NCBI GenBank assembly: GCA_034008185.1
Contig: CM067086.1
Location: 64,970,985 to 65,034,984, forward strand
Source: Gorsachius magnificus
Lineage: Eukaryota > Chordata > Aves > Pelecaniformes > Ardeidae
DNA: 64,000 nucleotides
Direction: 5' to 3'
The notes beneath the pieces were generated by a model. The model did no database searches. It was not told the DNA's origin and worked only from the letters and a program-made list of their open reading frames with translations. Of this stretch, positions 1-12,200 are shown piece by piece; position 1 is the stretch's first letter, and every line of letters starts with the position of its first letter. A program made the translations under genes and the position numbers.

Positions 1-3000
1 ATTTGCACGTGGCAAGTCGTGGCAGCACCATGTTGTTGTCCCCTCTAGAGAGGACATGGTCTCACTACCTAAGACCATGAGATCTCCATAACTGTGTGGG
101 ATTTATGAAGGTATATGGAAGTTCAATGGAAAATGCTGCTCTTGATCCCTCTAAATTTGGAGGCTCTTAGTGGATCCCGGCTTGATAGCTGGTAACTGCT
201 GCGTGAGACAAAGAACTGGAGTTATGTGACTTCTGCCTTCCCTTCCTCTCACGTGGGGTAACTTTGCACATGTGTGCAGTTCCATTGCTGTGTATATGGT
301 GATTTGTTGTCCTTGCTGCTGATACCAGGTTTGGATAAGTTAGCCCAGCATACATCTATTCACCTTCCCTGTCAAACTGTATCCTTAAAATATGTTCAGA
401 TTCAGGAGCATTAGATGGCCTGGGCTTTCTAGCTGTAACAATGAAATACTGATAAATTGCCGTGCTATCTGATTGCTTTCAAGCATGAGGGAAGAAGAAT
501 TCAGTAAATCAAGCAGTGACTTTCGATTAAATGCAATCTCTTGAATTGCAGTGTTGGTCTCAACTGCTGAGTTTCTCGGTGTACAGGGAAAGATTGATGC
601 TGCTTTGTTGTACCAGTTATAAATAACTCGGAGCTCTTTTTGCATGTGAGGAAAAATAGGTTTCCTTGAAATTTTGGTTGTGGATGATCTGCTAGACTTC
701 TGCTGAGTGTAATGTGAATCTTGATCTTGTTCTAACTTATATCTGAATTGAGATGTAGCATGTGTCTTTTTAACTTAATGAAATCTCTTTAAATGATGCA
801 TATCAAAGTGAGCAGCAATTTGGGTCAAGGCACCTTGGTGGCTGATTCTCTGAGGATAGGCAGTTGGCAAACGCTTTCTGAAAATAAAGCTTCTTTAAGC
901 TGGGAACCTGAAAATTCGTAAGTGCCTTTTTGAATATCTAGTCCCAAAAGCATTGAGGCTGGAACTAACTTTCAGCTGTCAAATAAAGGCATTACGCTGT
1001 TTCTGGTGGGTTGAATGGCCCAGGGATACCATTTCTAATATACTTTTCAACCTCAGAGTGACTTGCAAGATGTTTACAAAGTAGGTAATGTTATCCTTGT
1101 TTGTTACAAGTGGGAGGAGTAAGGCTTGGAGTTATGAAACAAGTAGAACAAAGTCATGGGGGGAGTTGTCTGGCTGTTAGGTCATGATTTTCTCCATTAA
1201 AAAGAAAATACATGAAGGTGAATGGCTTTTTAAAGGTCTGAAATACCCAGTAGGCTCTAAAAAGCTCTGTGGAGAGTAATGCTCATCAAAAAATGAAGAG
1301 ATATGATACAGTGCTTAGGCATCTTGTAGGTCTTAATCCTTCAAAGTCGACTTTTGTGACTCTATGGTCATAGACTGTGACTTGTATACTGCACTGATTG
1401 AATTTGTAGAACTATGTGGCAAGGTGGGACCTGGACTTGGGCATCCTCCTTGTGTCAGAGTTCCCTCACACTGGACAGAGGAGAAAGGGAAGAGCATCTT
1501 TGAGAAAGATCATCTTTAGAGGGTTGGCTGCTGGTTCAGTTGCTTGTCTATTTGGTGGGTAAAAACTGACCTTGGGGGCTGAGAGGGGTTTTTTCTATAT
1601 AATACCATTTTCTACACGTCTTCCTTTGCAATCTGTGTACTTAGACCTGGTAAATCAAACATAGCTTTAAGTTCATTGAAGGTTATATGGACCCTCTGAA
1701 CTTCCTCTGGCAAAAGAATGTTGACTCGATTCATGCAGTCTCTTGAATCTTGAATACTGTCCCTGCTTTAGAGTATACTTCTATGATGTTGTTTGACATA
1801 GGGTTATTTACACCTAGTGTGCTTAATGGCTCATGTTGCAATGAAGAATATTGCCCTCTGAGATGTGTGCCATATTTGTTGCACATTTGGCACCTTACAT
1901 GTGAGTTTTGTGTCTCTCTTTGTATTCTCTACAAAGTGGAATAAGTGTGATTGTCAAATTAAATCCTTCCAAGTCATGGCAAGGTCAGTGGCTGCTCTGG
2001 GTATATGTGTCTTCCGTAAGTTTAGGTAACATGGTCACCAGTTGAAGTAGCAACTGCAAAACGAGTGATGGGTGATCTCAACTGACCATAACACACATTT
2101 TAACCTACAAAAATGGCCCATCATCTTGACTTTCTGAGAAGAGGACTCTCTTGTGCTGCTCATGTGTTGACCTTTTATACAGACGCCTTCAATAAATTTG
2201 GGATACATGCAAGATCACCAGGCTCACTCTGCCAGATTCCAGCACTGCACTCTTTTCTGTTGTTTGCTGGTTCTTAATCCAGTCCTTCAAGTTCTTACTC
2301 ATAAAATGTGTCCTCACTGGCAAACTTTTCATCTGGTACTTCTGGGACCTGGGTCTTGTCTGCTGCCTTGTGCCTCTACACAGCCTCTGTGTGAAATGCA
2401 GCATCTTGGTGTTGTCTGCACCTAGCAGAAGAAGAAAAAGCAACTTCTCTGAAGACGTGGAGATTCTGACTTAGTGCATGTAAAGGCTTAAAACTGGTGT
2501 CTCCAATGGTAGCAGAAGTCTTCATCCAAAAGACCTGTCAATGACCATGGCCTCATTCCATACAAGAGTCTCAAGGATCATTCTGGAGGATGGAAGGGGG
2601 AAGCTCTCCTCTGGAGAGGCTGTCACCACCGCCCCCAGGGGTTCCTCAGCCCTCATTTCCGCCAAAGGGAGAATGGTGACCTCTCCTTTTTCCTGATGCA
2701 ATGTCAGTGCTCAGGAAGGGGCCCACGTGAGTACAAATTCCTTTGCCTGTTCAGACCCTATGGATGGAGCTGTGGGGCTAAGAATATATGGCAGCACAGG
2801 GCTCTCGTTTCTTCAGGGAAAAGTCTGGTTTTCATACAGCAGCTTTTTTTCTATAAGGGGGGATTATTTACTTACTTATTTTCTTTATTCTGACCAGAGC
2901 TGAAACCTTGATTTTTGCAGTGTGCTTCCTTTCTCCCGCTGAATAGTTTGTATGCGTTTCACTGACAGAATGTTTGAAAGCCCCGCTTTCCTCCGGAGAG

Positions 3001-3036
3001 TTTACAGCCAAACTGATGCAAACTCTTTCTTCTCAG
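1..3036 (+). other. Presumed SLC35F4 intron (upstream exon lies outside the window)
   Basis: No exon with a phase-1 donor and convincing family similarity is seen here. Two overlapping open stretches near 2189-2443 on opposite strands match nothing I know. The base composition is mixed, with no recognisable CR1 or tandem repeat. Confidence 0.6.
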
Positions 3037-3225
3037 GTGCCTCACGATCATCTGTCATCCAATGCAAGCCAGGAGGCAACTGCCCCAGCAGACACAGAGG
3101 CATGACTAGGCAGCTCTCCCCTCTATCTGTTGCTGAAGATTCTGCTGCTCCCATTCTTGAGCTGCAGAATCGAAGTCCCTCGGGAATCTGTCGGCACAGC
3201 AGAGTCGAGAGGCAGAGCAGATCAG
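3037..3225 (+). CDS. SLC35F4: SLC35F4 exon, N-terminal cytoplasmic region
   Basis: This 189-base exon follows a pyrimidine-rich acceptor (…TTTCTTCTCAG) and ends at donor G|GTAGGC. It is phase 1 at both ends, so its last G joins GA at 7092 to make Gly. It encodes 62 whole codons of hydrophilic, Ser/Arg-rich sequence, including RQLSPLSVAEDSAAPILELQ and ending RVERQSRS. There is no membrane segment, as expected for the cytosolic N-terminus ahead of helix 1. The call rests on exact phase fit, good splice sites and a protein-like composition; it is weaker than for the helix-bearing exons because this region is poorly conserved between paralogues. Confidence 0.8.
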
Positions 3226-6200
3226 GTAGGCATAACAGCCACGTTCCCAGTGTCACGGCATGCCTGTGAAAGGCCTCTTTCGACTGTCTTTTGAAAGCTG
3301 GTGCAGAGTCCGAGCATGTTGATGTTCGTTTACCGTGCTGCGAACAGTAAAGCCATGTGAAAGTCCTTCCTGTACCCGTGTGCAAACTGGGGTTAGGCGG
3401 GAATGAAGCAAGGATGGGAGGAAAAGGCCTGGACCTCAGCAGGAACATGTAATGTATTAGATATCTGAGAAATCGTAAGGCCAGTAGGCACAGAAGATCT
3501 TGAAAGGATTATTATCGTTAGCACACAAGTTAGTTTTTACAAAGTGATTATGTTTCCTCAGCTTCAGCCTGGCCAGAGACCAGGACCCATAAGAGCCAGC
3601 CATGTTCCTTCTCAAAGACAATGACAATCTCAGCCTGACACCATGGATGGTCTGATGAAGAGGAAGAGAAGGAGCAACAGGTGGAAGGATATCTAGGGAA
3701 GACCATCGCAGTTCAGATCATCGATCAGCTGCACATCAGGGCTTCCGTCAGGAATGTGTCACCCACTTTACTGCAGAAGTTTAGGTCAAATGAACCTGTA
3801 GGTATGGTGAACACGGACTTCTTCACCATGATGTCCATCCATCACCAGCAGGGATGGGACGAGAGCAATTACATATGCAATCACAGGCCTTTGAGTCTGC
3901 TGAATTGTACTATTCAGGAGGAGAGAGCCGTTAAATGACTGAAATAATTTAACTGTCCAAGTTCTTTGGAAGACTGTCTGTGTAGATACTGTGAGCAAAA
4001 AGGGGAGGAAGATCAGGTTGGATCTCCCTTGCACCACTGGAACTGTGGGAGGTGAACCTTCCTCTTGTCACTTCACTGCTGATGGCAGCAAGAGTCAGCC
4101 ATTTTCTTCTTGTGTTGGAAAATGGAGGGATCTCGTACTCCAGGAGTACTCTTTTGATGGAAACCCTCAGGAAAATATTGGAGGTGATTATTGCTGCAAA
4201 GAGTGGATGACACGGTATTTTGCAGTAAAGATCATACCTAAGGTACCAGAAAACCAATTTATTCTCATTTTTGCAGGTATCAGGCTGAAATAACTCTCTG
4301 CATGCTGGCACTAGGGTACATCCAAAATCAGAATCCATCTTCTCTGAGAAAGGACTTTAGTCCATTTCAGAAGAGAGTAGTGCCTTGACATCATACTCTT
4401 CTGAACATTTATTTTGCATTTTTTAATTTCCCTTCTTATCCTCCTTTCCTCATCCGTGAGGTCTGAGTAGGACTGACCTGACAGGTAGATATAATATAAA
4501 GAATATTCTTTTCTAGCATGTAGTTGCCAAATAGTCAAAAGAATTTAGAAGAAAAGCTGTAGGTTTTGGTGTTCCTCATCACGCTCTTCTGAAAAATGAA
4601 AGCAGAAGGCTTTTCTCTTACCATCTTCTCACAGAGACATCACGACCAAGAATTACATTATAGACAAAAGGACCGTGCAGGGGGTATTTCTGCTAGCTGC
4701 CTGTCAACACCGTTTGCCATTGACCAGTGCCATCTTCATGTGTCACCTGCTGTGTCATCCGCATTCTTTCAGTGTCGTTTAATCCTTGTTGAGTTCTTGT
4801 TTAATCCTTGTTGAGTTCTCATTTAATCCTTGTTGAGTTCTCAGATTGTTTCTGTGCTCTTGACAGGGTAAGGTAGGTTTGTTTCAGACCACACTAAATG
4901 CAGACCAAGGATTTTTACCACCTTGCTAACTGTAAAATGCTACCTACCAACCACTTTGGCTGATCAATTTGTTTTATCCTCATTAGCATATCATTCGGTA
5001 TCTGAACACAACTGCTGCTTTCTAGCTCAGTCCAGCCCCAGCTTCATGACTTGGAAATCCTTAAACCTATTTAGTATGAATTGTGTGCCTGTTCGCCATG
5101 TGTCTTTGAGTTCAAGCCCTGTAATTCTTTTTAAAGATATTTCTTATCCATCCTTTTGATTCTTTGGACAAGATTTAGGTGTGCACATCTTATGGATTTT
5201 GAAAGCAACAAGCTAGTATGTCACTTTGGCTGGGGATCCTTCTCAATTTCACTTAAAATAACTGTAAATACCTAGTCTAGGGAGAGACAAGCGCCTCCAG
5301 TAGGCTTAGATACATGAGGATGAAATCAGCTACCATCTCACCGCGCCTGTCCATTATCATTAAATATAAAGGGGCCCTAGACAATGTGTTTAGTCTGAAT
5401 ACACAATTATTTGCTAACTACATTACATGGGATGAACCCTACTCATTAAGCACTTACAAAAACTCCCCACTGTACATTTAATCAGGCTAAAACTTCCATA
5501 GGTCTTTTAATCCAAGGTAGGACTTGCCAACAAGTGTGTATGGCTGTGCCTTTCCTTAACATTCAAACCTGGGACTGTAAAATCCAAGTTGAATGCTAAT
5601 GGTAGTGTCATGCATAGTAACAGCAATTACGTAGTTATTTGGTAATTGAAAAATAGAAAGCATGCATAAAGGTGCTTTAGTCTTCTATCGTGGTGTGATT
5701 ATTTTAACTGTTAGCTGAAGAAGGACTAATTGCATGGTAGTTTTGCTTAGCAGGAAAACCTGCAAATGGATGTTACATGATACATTCTTTTTAAGCCCTT
5801 CTGACTTGCAAATAAACTGTAATTTACCTTTTAATAGAAGATGTCAGTCATTATTAGTACCATAAAAATATCTATTTTCTCTCAGCAGCCAGAGAGAATG
5901 CTAAAATGATGCTTGCCTTTTCAGAGCTGTGCCTGATTATCCCCTGCATGTTTTTAATAAACCTGTAATTTTATTTAAATTCTTGATTCACCACTAAACA
6001 ATGGAGGCACTGAATACTGATTATTTTTAGGGGAAAAATACAGCATACAATTACAATTTCAAAAAGCTTCATGCCCTGGTTAGGAAAATTCTTGATTGCA
6101 AATGCACTCCCTGCTATGATGAATCGGTTTTTAAATGTAATGTTGGTCTAATGTAATAACTTTGAACCTCAGATTGACATTTCTTTATGGCTCTAGCAGA

Positions 6201-9200
6201 AACAGTAATATAAAAGGAAAGTAAACCTGAGTCTGAAAGAGTGCCTTTTTCACGTTTAAGTTGAATGTAGGACAGCGTATGCTTTCGCTGCAGTGGATCT
6301 GCAGTTGGACTTGATGTTGGACTTCAACGGTTGGACTTGATGATCTTAAAGATCTTTTCCAACCTAGACGATTCTGTGATTCTATGATCTATAGCTTCTA
6401 TTAACATGAACAGTTGTATTGTTTCTTACGTATAACATTATATGTTGATGCGACAGATAGTAATAGTTGAGAATAGCTGCAGGTCAAGATTTTTAGAAGG
6501 AACTCCTGTTTGTTCTATCAAAGTGATGTGCTGTGGTCTAATGGGGTAAATGGTTGGAGCTTAATACTGCCACATGAGCTCATGGGGCAACAGTGTTAGT
6601 GCTTCTCAGTATCCACCATGGTTCACCAAACTGTTTCTTTTTCCCCTCCCAGCTTGCAAATAATAAAAAAAAAAGTGATTCTTGGGTTAAAATCTTGAAC
6701 GATAACAACTTGTTCCTGGCTTCAGATGTACAGGCTCAGAGAGCTTTTATGTTGCACACATGCACAGTAATTGCCTTTAGAATGTAGTTGGTTCCAAGGG
6801 ACGTAGCTCTGTTCTAGAGGTTTGGCTGACAGAAGGAAAGAAAAGCTGATGCGGCAAACAGTGGCAACAGCTTAACCATAATGCTGTTACCTCAGGCCTC
6901 TGCATTGTGTTTGTATTTTGTTCCTGCCCCCTTGAAATGACAAAGACGGTATTACTGAAGTATTTCTGTGCAGGATTTCAGTGTTTGTGGGGCATAGAGG
7001 AATTTTAGGGAGAAGGCAAGAATTGTTTTGAATGTGTTCATTATGTGTACAACTCTTCTCTTTTTCTGGTTGTGTTTTTTTTTTTTCCCAGGAGAAGAAG
7101 GAACACAAACGCACACGGAGAACAGCAGCCAAGAAGCTGAAGGACAGACACGATGCCAGTCTTGCACATCGACATTTCTCAAGCTTATCTGGAGGTTTCT
7201 GATCATTTTGTCCGTCTCTTCCTCCTGGGTCGGGACCACGCAGTTTGTCAAAATCACGTATGAGACCTTTGACTGTCCTTTTTTCATGACTTGGTTCTCA
7301 ACAAACTGGAACATTATGATTTTCCCCATTTATTATTCTGGGCACCTAGCAACTGCACAGGAAAAGCAGTCTCCAATCAAAAAATTCAGGTAGGCTTTAT
7401 CGTGGCAGTATCCCTTTAAACAACCTGATTTCTGTGGTCTGAGATCCCTGTGCTTCTCAGTTTGACCCATGGTGTCAGAAGGCAGAGTGAAGGTCGTGCT
7501 GCAGAAAATCTCATTCATAAATAGCTTACAGAAGGCTAACAAACGAGTGATACGTGCTTGAATAAATGGATAATTGATTGTTAGAGGGATTTTTTATTGA
7601 TATAAAAAGGTCAATTTGCTTATAATCTTGCTATTATATTATCTAATATCTCTATATTTTGTGTTCATGTCTGCATCAAGCTTCCACTGGCCATTATTTA
7701 ATCTGTTCTGGTCCATTTAAGATAGAATGGTAGCGTGAAGTCCAACCAAAACAACTCATAGTTGAGAAGGTGCTTAAAGGAGGTGATTTCCATGAGGAAG
7801 ACCATGGCTTGTGCTCTGTGCTCTGCAAGAATAGCAGGATGAAAACTGTGCTTTCCTCCTCCTGCTGGATCATAGCATGGAGGAAGAGCATCCTAGTAGC
7901 CTTCTCCACTCTCTTTTGCACGTGGTAGGAATTAAAGAAGGTTGCAGGGTCTTGGTCCCCCCCCCCCCCCCCCCCATAGCTCTGTAGGTTAAGTCAGCAT
8001 AGCTGAGTGGCTGTCATCCTGAGGAAATGATGTGAAGGCTTTGTCCCATCTTCTTTGAGGCTCCCTGTGGAAATACCTCTTCCTCTGTCTTGGGAAACCC
8101 AGGGGAAAACACCTCTCTGACCCACCCCAGCCTTTCCTTATGCCACATGGCTGCATGTTGTAATTGAAGTCAACCTCAAGTGCAAAGGAGTCCATAGTAC
8201 TAACAACTATAACATTGGTCTGCAGGGGTGGAAATTTATACATCCCTCTTCAGTAGCCACTGTGAAATCATAGAAATAGAAGGTTGGAGGGGAACCCAAA
8301 GAGATCAGCTGGTCCAACTACGAGCACTGCAGCAGGCTGGCTTAGCTTCACCCTAGCCATTTGTTAAGAAAGCTGTATCTAACCTGTCTTCAGGGCTTGG
8401 AAGTACCACCAACTTCTGGGACAATTGATTTCACAGTTCCTCCTCCACTTCCATTACTCTACCAATCTGGCAGCGAAGTAGAAGCCGCTTTAAAGGATAG
8501 AGCTAAATTCAGCTTGCCATGGGATAACACACCTTGCCCATGGAGGGAAGAAATTCGCAGGATAATTTTGAGCTGGGACCAAATTCTGTTACTCCAGTGC
8601 AGACTTGCTTTGGAAACAACCTTACTGACTTCAGCAGAATTGTCTGTTCTGCAAGGTATTAACCAGCGGGTGGCCCGTACCTTGTTCCCGCTGACAGTGG
8701 GTTCAGCCCAGCTGTCATTGAGCACACAGGGAATTCAATTTGTGACTGTCAGGCTGGACAGTTGCAGGGCCAAATTCTTCCCTCGCCTGCTTTTGCCAGG
8801 ATCTGGGATGCAATTTGGCCCTAAATTATCATTTCTGTCAAATCAGCGTGACTGAAATTGAACAGTTGCACTTAATTAACTGCTTCTCTGAAAACCCTGG
8901 TGCTTTGTACGTTAATGATGCCTTCATTCAAAGTCTTGCAGGAGTATTTGTGAGAACATTAACAATGTTGGCATGGTGTCTGGGTACGGGGTAAAGAAGT
9001 AACAAAAGCACAGCAGATAAGGAAGAAGGTGAGAATAAATATCCCTGCAGATAGATTCTCTGCAGTTAGTTGGTTGATTACATAACCATCAGAGCAAAAT
9101 TTTGGGCAAAACATTTGTGGCAATGCATAATAGAAGTATGCTTAAATAATTGATACATTTCCCAAGCTGTTAGGAGTTCAGCTTTTGAAGTTGAGGACAC

Positions 9201-12200
9201 ACACTTGCACGCCCAGAGGAATTTCTGCACACACAGAGATGAGAAGTAGTTTTGTGAATGTGTGGAAAGAGGAGACTGGTGTTAGAGCTGATGGGCCAAT
9301 GGAAAGGCATCTTCCAGGGTATTTCCTATTCCAGATATATCGAGAACTCATATCCCAGGAAGGAGGTATCCACTGGTAAATACTGACTTTATGATGGGGA
9401 CCAGCTGCTTGGTCTGTGCCGTGTTGTAACTTGGCAAGCCAAACTCACTCAGTTTGGGTATTGGTACAGACATCTCTCCAGGATGAGCGCTTGATTTTCT
9501 GATGACATAAAGAATTGAAAAGCATCATTTGTCATTTTTAAATGCAGAGAGTTATAGACAGATTTAGTTCAGAAAAGATCTTTGGAAGTCATTTAACCCA
9601 GCCTCCTACTCAGAATAAGGTTCTTTCCAAAGCTAGATCAATTGTTTGTGTAATTCCTTGGTTTGTGTTCTTGATATTGTTCCTGTTCCAAGGCACTTTA
9701 TTACATTTTTTAAGATTTCTCGTTGCTTCGGTGTGCTGGTTTTATTTCTGTGGTGTAGCTAAGTCTTGTCAATAAAGCCCGTCCTGTAGCGATTCCAGGC
9801 CTGCCTCAGAGTCCAGAGGTGATTTGTCTTTGTGTTTCTGGAGGCTGTAGTTACTCACTAGGAGCTTTAAAGACATACGACATTTTGTCCAGCAGATATT
9901 CCCAGTGGATCAGAACAAACAGTGTCTATGATATCTTGGCAGAGATCAGTGATCGTGCGAATGACTTGCCAAGCGCTGCCCCAGGCTGGCAAAGCTGTAT
10001 AGAGCCACTGTTACTCTAATAAATCCCACTTGGAAGGATAGAAGTCTCAATCTTCAACTTTAGATTGGCTTTCTGAAAGGTTTATCATCTTTGAGATTGT
10101 AAACTGTGTATTTCTTACCTTTCACACTTTACCTTAGAGATTAAATTTTGTGGTCTTAGAAACTAACTCATGGTTATAACCTCCCTGCTACATTTCGGTA
10201 CAGTATCATGGTTGTCTTGAGGCAGAAGACACCGCTCTTGGTATCCCCTCAGTGTTGTAGATAAAAGGTATGTCCCACATAAAGAACTTGAAACTCCTTG
10301 CATTAGTGGTGAATAAAATGATCTGAAGCTCAGTAAGCTCAGCCCTAGGAAATCTAACCCTGCCGGTACTTACCACAGCAGAAGACACTCCGCAGACTTG
10401 ACGTAGGAATCTAATAGTTATGATTTGGAATAGGTGGATGATATTTTCAGTGTCAATAAATTTTGCCTCTTCATCCACCGTCTTGGCTTCTCAAGGACGA
10501 ACACTGTGACATTCAGCAGCTTTCTGCCAGAATATATCCACGATGTAATAGCTGAGGTTAGTCCTGCAGGTGCTATGCAGCCTTGAGGCACTGGCTAGGA
10601 ACAGCGTTGGTACGCGTGGGTTTAATAAATATGAACACGCTGGGAAGAGTTGGTTTTCTAGCAAGAAGGATAACAAGATGTGAGCATCACTTGAAGTAAA
10701 AACAGAGCCATCAGTGGCTGACATTTGCTGTCATCTGTCATCTGCAAGCTTGTCACCTACAAACCTTTCCATCTATGTTGCAGCAGTAGCTCAGTCCAGC
10801 TTCCTCAGCCACTTGCGGAATAGCACTGCAAATCTAGAACTTCACTGCAAAGGGCTTTTCAGAGGAGAGGTGAGGATCTCTGTTGCCTGAAGCTGCTCCG
10901 ACCCTGAATGTCTCAACAGTAGGGAGGAAGACCAGCAGCACAAAACCAAGGTTTCCCTTGGACCATTCCTGTTGGGAGACAGCATTCCTGTGGTGCTGCC
11001 CCCCAAGCCAGGCACTGCTTAATGTGGAAGGTTCACGCACAATTCCCTTCCCTTTTTCTCCAGCTCTTGAGCACACACATACAGCTGGCCAGGCTCTTCC
11101 GTAATGTTCAGACCCGGTCAGTCCTGGAAAACAATTCACTGGTTGCTTAACCACGTTACTCTGGTGTCTGTTTCCTGAAATGGAGCTGGAAGATATTTTA
11201 TTGCAGCAGATGCCATCATTTAGATAGAAGGACCAAATGACATGGTAACAACTTGTGCTCACAAAAAGGTCCCGTGGTGCTTCTTGCCACCATCATGTCA
11301 CCGGTGGCCTTGCCAAGTTTTAATCTGGGTGATGTAATTACATTCGCCGTATTCACGTTACCCCAGGTAGTGTCTCTTGGCTCTCTTTTTTCTGTAAGCT
11401 GTTTTAAAACCAGCTGCTGCATGACACTCCAGAGGCTGCTGTGCGTCAGGGGTGAATAAACCCATTCTTCTGCAGGGGCTGGCATCGGAATAACTAAGAG
11501 GCACACAAGCTATTTAGGGGGTGCCAGAGGCAAAGCTACATGACTGCCTGAGGTGCTGTAATTCCTGAGAGCATGGCACACTGCCCAGAGCTGATGGCTG
11601 AGGGCTACCTGCAAATAAAAAGAGCTATTTATGTTAGAGGGCAAGTTTTAAATAGACTTCTTGTGCATTTGGAAATAGTTTGTGTCATAGTTTCAGGGTC
11701 AGCTGCCCTTAGATATGTCTCTGCCTTTAAGTCAACAGCCTACAGATACTATCTGTATGGGGAGGGATCCATGGAGCCATCTCTCCTGAGCCCAGGGTTT
11801 TAATCACTGTCATGTGATGACTCCTGCAAGTTTAATTTTAGTTGCATGCTAAAGAGGCTGAGTTAACCACTGAGCAACCAACCCTCACAAAGCCTGAGGC
11901 AATCTGCTGTAGCCATGACTGGGAAAATAAAGTATTCTTCCTATCTCCTCACTTGCTGAGCGTTACTCACGGAGTCCTCCTAGGCACGGAGGTGAATTCA
12001 TCAGGTTTCTGTCTCGCTGAGCACAACCCTGTCACAAGTCTTTGCTGGTTATTTTTAATCGAGAGGTGAGGAACCGCTGGCCCCTGCTTGGTCTGGTCAT
12101 TGTATGCTGCTGTGTGTGATGGAGGCTGTCCCATCTGCTTAAACACTCCATTGCCTGGGGCCTGTGAAGTGTTTCCAGATTTCTTTGCCTAGCTGTGAAG

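Larger units (their letters stand above)
3226..7091 (+). other. SLC35F4 intron
   Basis: It holds a 22-base tandem triplication (4778-4843), a CR1 3' tail (6328-6390) and a long AT-rich, CpG-poor stretch at about 5,280-6,260 that looks like conserved non-coding sequence. Open stretches at 3,680-4,340 are in inconsistent frames and match no family I recognise. Confidence 0.8.

Noticed and set aside
2189..2443. Opposed open stretches of 75-84 codons near the window start
   Set aside because: No splice or family support, and both strands are open over the same bases, which is typical of chance.
3681..4338. Adjacent open stretches on both strands that might be a retrocopy
   Set aside because: The frames are inconsistent (two + strand pieces in different frames, one minus), there is no poly(A) remnant, and no protein family was recognised.
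8361..8855. 164-codon + strand open stretch
   Set aside because: It overlaps an eroded CR1 tail and repeat-like inverted sequence; there is no codon-level or domain evidence.
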